A stretch of 44,916 nucleotides of DNA from Verrucomicrobiota bacterium (GTDB lineage: Bacteria; Verrucomicrobiota; Verrucomicrobiia; Opitutales; Opitutaceae). Positions 16,704 to 23,521 of the stretch are shown here, one piece after another. How positions within the stretch are numbered: position 1 is the stretch's first letter; each line of letters starts with the position of its first letter. Position numbers and translations under genes: made by a program. The stretch covers positions 1 to 44,916 of the forward strand of contig JAFAAS010000057.1 of NCBI GenBank assembly GCA_023426435.1. The letters are read 5' to 3'. The notes beneath the pieces are model-generated. The model was given only the letters and a program-made list of their open reading frames with translations, did not search any database and was not told the DNA's origin.

Positions 16704-17764
16704 GCGAGGACCTCGGGGGAGTGCGCGACGACGGGAAGATCGACGGTGATGCGAACGCGTTTCGAGTCGTGCTGGATGGAAAGCGTGGCGCGATCTTGAT
16801 GGAGCAACGCGAGGCGACGGCGGAGATTGGCGAGGCCGATTTGGGTGGAGTCTGACGGCGTGTGGCGCGGTTCGAGCCAGTGGCCGGTGTTTTCGACGAC
16901 GATCGAGAGACGGTCGTCACGCACGGTGGCGGCGATGGCGATGCGGAGCGGCGGAGGCGAGGTGCGCAGGCCGTATTTGACGGCATTTTCGACGAGAGGG
17001 AGCAGGACGGCGGTCGGGGTGAGGGCGTCGCGAGCGGCGGCGTCGATGGTCAAGGAGTGGACGAGGCGTTCCTCGAAACGCGCTTGTTCGACGCGGAGGT
17101 AGGCGGTGATGGCGTCGATCTCCTCGCCGAGCCGGGCCTGGTGGTGGCGTTGAAGGAGAGACGAGCGGAGGTAGGCGGCGAGTGACGTGGTGATGGCGCG
17201 GACGGCGCAGGGGTTTTCGTCGCACTCGGCGAGGATGGACGTGAGGGCGTTGTAGAGGAAGTGGGGGTTGACCTGGGCGCGGAGCGTGGCGAGTTCGGCC
17301 TCGCGGGCGGCGGTTTCGGCTTGGGCGAGGCGGAGCTCGCGATCGCGCGATTCGAGTTCCTGGCGCAGCAGGAAATACAAGGCGGTCCAGGCGAGGTAGA
17401 GGGTGAAGCGAACGGGAAGGGCGCCGCGTTCGGCGAGCGGGGGTGGAGGCGCGAGATGGCCGAGCTGGCGGATGAGCTCGATCAATCCGCTTTCCAGCGC
17501 GGTCGCGACGATGCACGCGAGCACGATGGCGGGGACATGGGGCAGAAGCTTGAACGTCGCGGCGGGCCAGCGGCGATAGATTCGCCAAAGGAGGAGAGTG
17601 AAGCCGAAGGACGAAAGCGGGCGTCCGATTCCGGTCAGGACGATGTTGCCCCAGTCATCGAAAACGATCGAGGCGAAGCCGAGGGAGATGAGCACCACCA
17701 GCAGCCAGCCGCCGATCTGCAATTGCCAGAAGAGGCGGTGATGTGAGCCGGCGGGAAAATTCAC
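16700..17764 (-). CDS. LytS/YehU-type sensor histidine kinase
   Basis: This is a 354-residue kinase with a GTG start. The N-terminal 135 residues contain about four hydrophobic helices with short loops and no recognisable extracellular domain, so the signal is probably sensed within or near the membrane. A coiled-coil linker (RQELESRDRELRLAQAETAAREAELATL) leads to the His_kinase motif NPHFLYNALTS at 166-176. The HATPase part has N-box LPLVENAVKYG near 255 and GLANLRRRLALL near 310. It overlaps the LytTR regulator by 4 bp. Compared with the kinase at 2611-4461 it lacks the 7TMR-DISM sensor, so the two modules respond to different inputs. The upstream 264 bp to sufD hold inverted repeats and probably its promoter. 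Confidence 0.92.
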   Translation of the reverse strand: MNFPAGSHHRLFWQLQIGGWLLVVLISLGFASIVFDDWGNIVLTGIGRPLSSFGFTLLLWRIYRRWPAATFKLLPHVPAIVLACIVATALESGLIELIRQLGHLAPPPPLAERGALPVRFTLYLAWTALYFLLRQELESRDRELRLAQAETAAREAELATLRAQVNPHFLYNALTSILAECDENPCAVRAITTSLAAYLRSSLLQRHHQARLGEEIDAITAYLRVEQARFEERLVHSLTIDAAARDALTPTAVLLPLVENAVKYGLRTSPPPLRIAIAATVRDDRLSIVVENTGHWLEPRHTPSDSTQIGLANLRRRLALLHQDRATLSIQHDSKRVRITVDLPVVAHSPEVLA

Positions 17765-17829
17765 TCCAACATGTTTGGAGGATTAGAAAATCGAGACGAC
17801 AGCAAAGGCTGGCGCCGGAGCTGCCCGCT

Positions 17830-18001
17830 AAACACGCGAAAGGTCGGGAAAGAACGGAGTGCTTTTCGCGTCAGTTCGCGTGTTTGGGCGGTGGGTTTTG
17901 CTTCTTTACCTGGTTTGGATTGACCGGAGGTAGTGGCCCACGGAATACGCGGAAAACACGGAATCAGAATGTTCGTTTCTGTGTGATCCGTGTTCCGTGG
18001 G
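17830..18001. repeat. Two inverted repeats between kinase and sufD
   Basis: First, AAACACGCGAA (17830-17840) pairs perfectly with TTCGCGTGTTT (17875-17885). Second, CCCACGGAA (17937-17945) pairs with TTCCGTGGG (17993-18001), and inner CACGGA/TCCGTG segments also match. Both lie between the divergent end of sufD and the kinase promoter. They belong to the GCGAAGG/CACGGA class of intergenic repeats also seen in the liv region. Confidence 0.65.
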
Positions 18002-18008
18002 AGACCTC

Positions 18009-18032
18009 GTGGCGCGCGAGCGCGCCACCTAC
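18009..18032. repeat. REP-like hairpin overlapping sufD stop (GTGGCGCG-CGAG-CGCGCCAC)
   Basis: An 8 bp perfect stem with a CGAG loop is followed by CTAC. Read on the minus strand, the flanking GTAGG supplies the TAG stop codon of sufD (18029-18031). The same family occurs at 22387-22411, 22420-22444 and 43658-43682. It probably also works as the operon's terminator. Confidence 0.75.
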
Positions 18033-19384
18033 TTCTTGAATTTGGTTTGGATCAACGAACGGAGCGTGTCGTGCAGCGCTTCGTTTTCGAGGCGGTTGAG
18101 GACTTCCTCGAAGAAGCCGAAGGTGAGGAGCTCGTCGGCCATGGCTTTGCGGATGCCGCGCGATTGGAGGTAGAACTCCTGCTCGGGATCGATGCGCGAA
18201 GACGTGGCGCCGTGCGTGCAGCGAACGTCGTTGGCCTGGATCTCGAGGCCGGGAAGCGAGTTCGCTTCGGCGTCGTCGGAGAGCATCAGGTTGCGGTTCG
18301 ACTGATAGGCATCGGTCTTCTGCGCGTCGGCATCGACGATGATGAGGCCGGAGAAGATCGTGCGGGTTTTGTCGCGCAGCGTGTTCTTGTAGAGCAGGTC
18401 GGACTTCGTGTTGGGCGCCTGGTGGATTTGCAGCGTGCGCTGGTCGAATTCCTGGGTGGCGTCGGCGACGGTGACGGCGAGCATTTCGGAGAACGCGCCG
18501 GGGGCCTGGAGTTGCGAGAGCGACTCGTGGCGGGCCTGGCGGGCGCCGAGGTGGACGTTGAGGGATTGAACGCGGGCGTCGCGACGGACGACGGTGTCGT
18601 TGAAGTGAAACGAGAGCGTGTCGCGCGACCAGTTTTGGGCGCCGACGTAGGTGAGTTGAGCGCCGTGGCCGGCGTAGAGATCGTTGGAGCCGCAGGCGAA
18701 GGAGCGGAGTTCGGAGTTCGGAGTTTGGCGTTCGGAGTCGGAACCCGCGGTGAGGAAGAGGTCGACGATGGTGGCTTTGGAGTTTTCCTCGGCGATCACG
18801 AGCGTGTGCGGGAAGACGGCGGTGCCGGCGCCCTGCGCGACGTGCGTGATGATGAGCGGAGCGGGGAGCTCGACGCCCTTCGGGATGTAGATGAAGGCGC
18901 CGTCGCCGACGAAGGCGCTGTGGAGTGCGGCGAATTTTTCGGAGCCGAGTTTCTGCGGCTGGGCCATGAAATGCGCGCGGAGGAGATCGGCGTGCGTTTT
19001 TGCGGCGGCGGCGAGCGTCGTGACGATTACACCTTGGGCGGTTAGCTCGGGCGCGAGGAGCGTGGAGCCGACGAGGACGTTGTTGATGAACGTGAGGGCG
19101 GCGACGCCGTCGATGCCGGTGCCGGTGGGGAGGTTGGACGGCGCGTTGGGGACAACGCGCCCTACCTTAAAGCCGTCGAGGGTGAGGCCGGAGATGTTGC
19201 TGAAGCGCCAGGTTTCGTCGGTGCGTTTTGGCATGGGGAGCTCGGCGAAACGCGCGTAGGATTTACGCTTGTAGTCGAGCCACCAGACGGGGGCGTCCGA
19301 TTGGGTGGCGAGATGGGCGTTGAAGGCTTCGGGCGTAAACGAGCCCACGAGAGACGGAGAGGGAGTTTGGACGGAAGAGGACAT
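18029..19384 (-). CDS. sufD: SufD, Fe-S cluster scaffold subunit
   Basis: This 451-residue protein has the SufB/SufD core fold (right-handed beta-helix). Features are the N-terminal WWLDYKRKSYARFAELPMPKRTDETWRFSNIS segment, FIYIPKGVELPAPLIIT, and the conserved C-terminal SDLLYKNTLRDKTRTIFSGLIIVDADAQKTDAYQSNRNLMLSDDAEANSLPGLEIQANDVRCTHGATSS. SufB2C2D or SufBC2D complexes assemble Fe-S clusters with SufC as ATPase; SufD is needed for iron entry. It starts at the ATG at 19384 (MSSSVQTPSP); the frame continues upstream but only through non-coding repeat DNA. It is the last gene of fur-sufC-sufB-sufD. Codons near residues 74-81 are formed by a REP-like palindrome (19140-19166), and the stop codon is supplied by another (18009-18032). 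Confidence 0.95.
   Translation of the reverse strand: MSSSVQTPSPSLVGSFTPEAFNAHLATQSDAPVWWLDYKRKSYARFAELPMPKRTDETWRFSNISGLTLDGFKVGRVVPNAPSNLPTGTGIDGVAALTFINNVLVGSTLLAPELTAQGVIVTTLAAAAKTHADLLRAHFMAQPQKLGSEKFAALHSAFVGDGAFIYIPKGVELPAPLIITHVAQGAGTAVFPHTLVIAEENSKATIVDLFLTAGSDSERQTPNSELRSFACGSNDLYAGHGAQLTYVGAQNWSRDTLSFHFNDTVVRRDARVQSLNVHLGARQARHESLSQLQAPGAFSEMLAVTVADATQEFDQRTLQIHQAPNTKSDLLYKNTLRDKTRTIFSGLIIVDADAQKTDAYQSNRNLMLSDDAEANSLPGLEIQANDVRCTHGATSSRIDPEQEFYLQSRGIRKAMADELLTFGFFEEVLNRLENEALHDTLRSLIQTKFKK
19140..19166. repeat. REP-like palindrome inside the sufD coding sequence
   Basis: GGCGCGTT (19140-19147) and AACGCGCC (19154-19161) pair perfectly around GGGGAC and are followed by CTACC. In the sufD frame it encodes part of VGRVVPNAPSN. 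It is the same design as 25174-25200 (loop GGGGAC, tail CTACC). Confidence 0.65.
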
Positions 19385-19401
19385 CGCTATTTTCGATTTT
19401 G

Positions 19402-19456
19402 GATTTTCGATTTTCGATTGGCCGGCGATTTCCGAGCAGATCGAAAATCGAAAATC
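19402..19456. repeat. 17 bp perfect inverted repeat between sufB and sufD
   Basis: GATTTTCGATTTTCGAT (19402-19418) is perfectly complementary to ATCGAAAATCGAAAATC (19440-19456). Further GATTTTCG/CGAAAATC units lie on either side, filling most of the 95 bp gap. As RNA it would form a long AU-rich hairpin in the suf transcript. Confidence 0.8.
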
Positions 19457-19479
19457 GCCAATCGAAAATTGCGTGGGTG

Positions 19480-20937
19480 TCAGCCGACGGAGCCTTCCAT
19501 TTCGAGGTCGATGAGGCGCTTGAGCTCGACGCTGTATTCCATGGGGAATTGGCGGGCGAGGTCGTTGATGAAGCCGTTGACGGCGAGGCTCATTGCCTGG
19601 CCCTCGGTGAGGCCGCGTTGCTGCATGTAGAAGATCATGTCTTCGGAAACCTTCGAGACGGAGGCTTCGTGCTGCGTGGCGTTTTGGTCGCCGCGGACGG
19701 TGATGGCGGGATAGGTGTCGGTGCGGCTGTTCGTGTTGATCAGCAGCGCGTCGCACTCGGTGTTGTTTTTGCAACCCTTCAAGTGCTTCGGGATGTGAAC
19801 CTGTCCGCGATACGTGGCGCGACCCTGGCCGACGGAGATGGATTTCGAGACGACGTTGGACGTCGTTTCGTCGGCGGCGTGGATCATTTTTGCGCCGGTG
19901 TCCTGGTGTTGTCCGTCGTTGGCGAGCGCGATCGAGATCACTTCGCCGCGGGCCTTGCGGCCCTTGAGGACGACGCCGGGATATTTCATCGTGAGCCGGC
20001 TGCCGATGTTGCAGTCGATCCACTTGATTTCGGCTTCTTCGTGGGCGACGCCGCGCTTGGTGACGAGGTTGTAAACGTTGGGCGCCCAGTTTTGGACGGT
20101 GATGTATTGGATCTTGGCGCCCTTGAGTGCGACCAGTTCGACGACGGCGCTGTGGAGCGTCGAGGTGGAGAACTTTGGCGCGGTGCAGCCTTCCATGTAA
20201 ACGACCTCGGAGCCCTCGTCGGCGATGATGAGGGTGCGTTCGAATTGGCCGAAGTTTTCGGCGTTGATGCGGAAGTAGGCTTGCAGCGGGTGCGAGACCT
20301 TGACGCCGGGCGGCACGTAGATGAACGAACCGCCGGAGAAGACGGCGCTGTTGAGCGCGGCAAATTTATTGTCGCCGGTCGGGATGACCTTGCCGAAGAA
20401 CTTGCGGAAGAGCTCGGGGTGTTCGCGGAGGCCCTCGGTCGAGTTGACGAAGATGACGCCCTGCTTCGCGACGGTGTCCTTGATATTCGAATACGCGGCT
20501 TCGGAGTCGAATTGGGCTTCGACGCCGGCGAGGAACTTGCGTTCCTGTTCGGGGATGCCGAGGCGTTCGAACGTCTTCTTGATATCGTCCGGAACCTCGT
20601 CCCACGTGCGCTTCGGCTTCTGGCCTTGAGCGAGGTAGTAGCGGATTTTGTCGAAGTTGATGTTCTCGAGATCCTTCGTCGCCCAGTGGGTGGGCAGCGG
20701 CATGGATTGGAACTTTTTCAGCGCGTTGAGGCGGAATTCGAGCAGCCAGTCGGCCTCCTTCTTGACGGAGGAGATGTAGCGGACGGTTTGTTCGGTGAGG
20801 CCGGTGCCGGCGTCGAAAGCGTAATCGATGTCGTATTTGAAATCGCCGCGCGACTGGTCGATGCCAGCGACGGGATTCTCGATCACGGTCTCGTCGGTGG
20901 CGACGGAGGTGGTGTCGAGTTCGGTGGGAGGTTTCAT
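19480..20937 (-). CDS. sufB: SufB, Fe-S cluster scaffold subunit
   Basis: This 485-residue protein has a length and sequence typical of SufB. Visible features are DYAFDAGTGLTEQTVRYIS and KKEADWLLEFRLNALKKF near the N-terminus, then FIYVPPGVKVSHPLQAYFRINAENFGQFERTLIIADEGSEVVYMEGCTAP and VISIALANDGQHQDTGAKMIHAADETTSNVVSKSIS. Near the C-terminus are KGCKNNTECDALLI and QHEASVSKVSEDMIFYMQQRGL. SufB is the main scaffold on which nascent clusters are built in the SufBCD complex; the conserved cysteine of the ECDALL segment is a candidate ligand and sulfur acceptor. It starts at the ATG at 20937, 52 bp after sufC. No sufS or sufE homologue is seen in this window, so the sulfur donor must be encoded elsewhere. 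Confidence 0.97.
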   Translation of the reverse strand: MKPPTELDTTSVATDETVIENPVAGIDQSRGDFKYDIDYAFDAGTGLTEQTVRYISSVKKEADWLLEFRLNALKKFQSMPLPTHWATKDLENINFDKIRYYLAQGQKPKRTWDEVPDDIKKTFERLGIPEQERKFLAGVEAQFDSEAAYSNIKDTVAKQGVIFVNSTEGLREHPELFRKFFGKVIPTGDNKFAALNSAVFSGGSFIYVPPGVKVSHPLQAYFRINAENFGQFERTLIIADEGSEVVYMEGCTAPKFSTSTLHSAVVELVALKGAKIQYITVQNWAPNVYNLVTKRGVAHEEAEIKWIDCNIGSRLTMKYPGVVLKGRKARGEVISIALANDGQHQDTGAKMIHAADETTSNVVSKSISVGQGRATYRGQVHIPKHLKGCKNNTECDALLINTNSRTDTYPAITVRGDQNATQHEASVSKVSEDMIFYMQQRGLTEGQAMSLAVNGFINDLARQFPMEYSVELKRLIDLEMEGSVG

Positions 20938-20989
20938 CGGAATCTGAAATTTGAGATTTGTGATTTGAGATCCCGCGGCGGAGCCGCGG

Positions 20990-21742
20990 TCAGGCGACGA
21001 GTTCTTTTTTGACCCAGTCGTAGCCCTTGGCTTCGAGCTCGAGGGCGAGGTTTTTGTCGCCGCTCTTTACGATGCGGCCGTCATACATGACGTGGACGAA
21101 GTCGGGCACGATGTATTCCAGCAGGCGCTGGTAGTGAGTGATCATGAGGATGCCGAGCTTCTGGCCGCGGAGGGTGTTGACGCCTTCGGCGACGATGCGA
21201 AGGGCATCGATGTCGAGACCGGAGTCGGTTTCGTCCATGAGAGCGAAGGCGGGTTCGAGCATGGCCATTTGGAGAATTTCGCAGCGCTTCTTTTCGCCGC
21301 CGGAGAAGCCATCGTTGACGGCGCGGGAAGTGAACTTCCGGTCGATCTTGAGGAGGTCCATCTTCGAGTAGAGCCGCTTGTAGTAGGCGGTGGCGTCGAG
21401 CTCTTCGCCCTCGGCCATGCGGGCCTGGACGGCGGCGCGGAGGAAGTTGGCGATGGTGACGCCGGGGATTTCGGACGGGTATTGGAAGGCGAGGAAGATG
21501 CCGGAGCGGGCACGTTCGTCGGGCTCGAGCTCGAGGATGGATTTGCCGTCGAGGAGGACCTCACCGCTGGTGATCGAGTAGTCCGGGTGTCCGGCGATCG
21601 CTTTGGCGAGCGTGGATTTACCGGTGCCGTTGGGCCCCATGATGGCGTGCACTTCGCCTTGGCGGATCGTGAGGTTGAGGCCCTTCACGATGGGCTTTTC
21701 GCCGATGGCGATGTGGAGGTCTTTGATTTCGAGTTGGCTCAT
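20990..21742 (-). CDS. sufC: SufC, ABC-type ATPase of Fe-S assembly
   Basis: This is a 250-residue soluble ABC ATPase. Walker A is GPNGTGKS at 36-43. The SufC-specific FLAFQYPSEIPGV segment, the signature FSGGEKKRCEILQMAML and the Walker B with D-loop ALMDETDSGLDIDALR are all intact. SufC binds SufB and SufD, and its ATP hydrolysis drives conformational changes of the scaffold. It is preceded by the Fur-family regulator gene with a 45 bp gap and followed by sufB after 52 bp, so fur-sufC-sufB-sufD looks like one transcript. The short gap to sufB contains a CCGCGGCGGAGCCGCGG hairpin. The ATG at 21742 is a good match to family N-termini (MSQLEIKDLHI). Confidence 0.97.
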   Translation of the reverse strand: MSQLEIKDLHIAIGEKPIVKGLNLTIRQGEVHAIMGPNGTGKSTLAKAIAGHPDYSITSGEVLLDGKSILELEPDERARSGIFLAFQYPSEIPGVTIANFLRAAVQARMAEGEELDATAYYKRLYSKMDLLKIDRKFTSRAVNDGFSGGEKKRCEILQMAMLEPAFALMDETDSGLDIDALRIVAEGVNTLRGQKLGILMITHYQRLLEYIVPDFVHVMYDGRIVKSGDKNLALELEAKGYDWVKKELVA

Positions 21743-21787
21743 GGTGCTGAGTGAAAAGTGAGGGTGAAAGGGAAAGTGAAGGGGGGG

Positions 21788-22222
21788 TTAGCGGGAGCGC
21801 TTTTTGGTTTTGCCGCGGAAGATGATTTCGATGGACGAGGCGTCGTAAGTGGGAGGGAGGACTTTTTTGACGCGGGTGAGAAGTTCGGGAGGAAGATCGA
21901 CGTCGTAGGTTTGGCCGGTGTCTTCGTCGTGAAAATGGGCGTGCGGCTGGAGGTTCGGGCAGTAGCGGGTGGGGCCGCGTTCGAAGTTGACGGCGCGGAC
22001 GAGATTGCAGCCGACGAGCGTTTCGAGGCAGTTGTAAACAGTGGCGAGCGAGATGGTGGGCATCTCGTTGCGGACGCGGGCGTAAACTTCGTCGGCGGTG
22101 GGATGATCGCGTTTTTTGAGGAGAACGCTGAAGACGACCTCGCGCTGGGGGGTGGCGCGCAGACCGCTGCAGGCCAGTTTTTGGGCCAGCAGGTCGGGGG
22201 TGTGAGTGGCGTCGGAAATCAT
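21788..22222 (-). CDS. Fur-family (Irr-like) transcriptional regulator heading the suf operon
   Basis: This is a 144-residue Fur-superfamily protein. The winged helix covers about 15-85 (LRATPQREVVFSVLLKKRDHPTADEVYARV, with recognition helix ISLATVYNCLETL). The metal-site segment reads PHAHFHDEDTG, giving H94, H96 and H98. The structural zinc CxxC pairs of Fur, Zur and PerR are absent. A His-rich HxHxH followed by an acidic DEDTG-type stretch without CxxC is reminiscent of Irr, the haem/iron-responsive regulator of alphaproteobacteria, so I call it Irr-like rather than true Fur. It is the first gene of the suf operon, and two palindromic boxes lie in its promoter, suggesting autoregulation and control of sufCBD by iron, haem or peroxide. 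The identity of the signal is inference. Confidence 0.88.
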   Translation of the reverse strand: MISDATHTPDLLAQKLACSGLRATPQREVVFSVLLKKRDHPTADEVYARVRNEMPTISLATVYNCLETLVGCNLVRAVNFERGPTRYCPNLQPHAHFHDEDTGQTYDVDLPPELLTRVKKVLPPTYDASSIEIIFRGKTKKRSR

Positions 22223-22239
22223 GTGGAAGGATCAGCAAA

Positions 22240-22283
22240 TTGGAATGGTTCTAAGGATCAAGTAAGAATTAGAACTATTCTAA
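22240..22283 (-). promoter_or_regulatory. Two Irr/PerR-like palindromic boxes upstream of the regulator-suf operon
   Basis: TTAGAACTATTCTAA (22269-22283) is a perfect 6-3-6 palindrome, and TTGGAATGGTTCTAA (22240-22254) is a close second copy, 29 bp apart. They lie 18-61 bp upstream of the regulator ATG (22222) in a conspicuous AT-rich island. The form TTAGAA-N3-TTCTAA agrees with the iron control element recalled for alphaproteobacterial Irr and is also close to PerR-type boxes. Autoregulation of the suf operon is the simplest reading. Confidence 0.7.
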
Positions 22284-22386
22284 AAGGACGGATTCGCAAA
22301 CCGCGAAGAGGGGCGAAGGGGCGTGAAGATTCTGTTCAAGTCCGAATGAACACGAATCTACATCCCTGAAGAGAGGTGTCGGCGAA

Positions 22387-22444
22387 GTGGCGCGGCTAGC
22401 GCGCCACCTACTAGGCTGAGTGGCGCGGCGAGCGCGCCACCTAC
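22387..22444. repeat. Tandem pair of REP-like hairpins
   Basis: GTGGCGCG-GCTAG-CGCGCCAC (22387-22407) and GTGGCGCG-GCGAG-CGCGCCAC (22420-22440) are each followed by CTAC and repeated with a 33 bp period. They lie just past the trxB stop (22452) on the minus strand and before the promoter of the suf regulator, so they are well placed to terminate or stabilise the trxB transcript. Confidence 0.8.
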
Positions 22445-22451
22445 CAGGGGG

Positions 22452-23396
22452 TTAGGCGCCGTGTTCGGCGAGCCAGCGTTCGGCTTCGATGGCGGCCTGG
22501 CAGCCCATGCCGGCGGCGGTGATGGCCTGGCGGTAAACGTGATCGGCGCAATCGCCGGCGACGTAGATGCCGTCGATCTTGGTTTTCACTTGGGAGCCGG
22601 CGGCGGGTTTGAAGTAGCCGTTTTCGTCGACGTCGAGGGCTTCGGCGAACGGGCCGGTGTTGGGCACGTGGCCGATGGCGACGAAGAGACCCTTGATCGG
22701 GAGGACGCTGGTTTCGTTGGTCTTGACGTTTTGGATACGCAGGCCGGTGACGGCGCCCTGTTCGACGCCCTCGACGGCGAGCGGGATGCTGTTCCACACC
22801 ATCTGGATCTTTTCGTGCGACGTGGCGCGATCGGCCATGATCTTGGAGGCGCGAAGGCTGTCGCGACGGTGGACAAGATACACTTTTGAGGCGAAGCGGG
22901 TGAGGAAGAGCGCTTCTTCGGCGGCGCTGTCGCCGCCGCCGATGACGGCGACGTCCATCTTGCGGTAGAACGCGCCGTCGCAGGTGGCGCAGGTGGTGAC
23001 GCCCTTGCCGCCGTAGAGTTCTTTTTCGCCCGGGACGCCGGTCATGCGCGGCGAGGCGCCGGTGGCGATGATGACGGATTTGGCGAGGAGGGTGCGGTCG
23101 CCGCAGACGAGCTTGCGCGGGTGGGAGTTGAAATCGACGGACGTGACGAGTGCCTGTTCGAAACGGGTGCCGAACTTCGTGGCCTGCTCGCGCAGGTTTT
23201 GCATGAGTTGGAAGCCGTCGATCCCGTGGGGGAATCCCGGAAAGTTTTCGACTTCGCTGGTCGTCGTGAGTTGTCCGCCGGGCAGGGATCCTTCGAGGAC
23301 GAGCGGATTCAGATTGGCGCGGGCGGTGTAGATCGCGGCAGTGAGGCCGGCGCAGCCCGTGCCGATGATGACGACGTTTTCGACGGAGGAAGACAT
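22452..23396 (-). CDS. trxB: Thioredoxin-disulfide reductase TrxB
   Basis: This 314-residue low-molecular-weight thioredoxin reductase uses NADPH and FAD to reduce thioredoxin in the cytoplasm. An FAD-binding segment IIGTGCAGLTAAIYTARA (10-27) precedes the redox centre CATCDGAFYR with the active cysteines at 136 and 139. The NADPH-binding VIGGGDSAAEEALFL and a C-terminal IYVAGDCADHVYRQAITAAGMGCQAAIEAERWL follow. The FAD loop has cysteine where GxGPAG is usual (GTGCAG), a small oddity. Length is typical. It reads in the same direction as the fur-suf operon but is separated from it by 229 bp with two hairpins and a promoter-like AT-rich island, so it is probably a separate transcript. Confidence 0.96.
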   Translation of the reverse strand: MSSSVENVVIIGTGCAGLTAAIYTARANLNPLVLEGSLPGGQLTTTSEVENFPGFPHGIDGFQLMQNLREQATKFGTRFEQALVTSVDFNSHPRKLVCGDRTLLAKSVIIATGASPRMTGVPGEKELYGGKGVTTCATCDGAFYRKMDVAVIGGGDSAAEEALFLTRFASKVYLVHRRDSLRASKIMADRATSHEKIQMVWNSIPLAVEGVEQGAVTGLRIQNVKTNETSVLPIKGLFVAIGHVPNTGPFAEALDVDENGYFKPAAGSQVKTKIDGIYVAGDCADHVYRQAITAAGMGCQAAIEAERWLAEHGA

Positions 23397-23521
23397 GCGG
23401 TGTTCAGTTCAGCCGCAACATAGCATGGTTGGGAAGGGGAAAAGTGGAAGAGGACGGAACGACGGGCGGCGGGAACGCGAGGGCGGTCGTTGGGTCTGCG
23501 GGGCCATCATCCCGGAAAGCC

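Noticed and set aside
19385..20023. In-frame extension upstream of sufD
   Set aside because: It is a shadow of sufB plus intergenic repeat DNA. The ATG at 19384 gives the normal SufD N-terminus.
22387..22444. Possible CRISPR-like array because of two regularly spaced palindromes
   Set aside because: There are only two units, the spacer is 12 bp, and the same hairpin occurs singly elsewhere; these are REP-like elements, and no cas gene is present.
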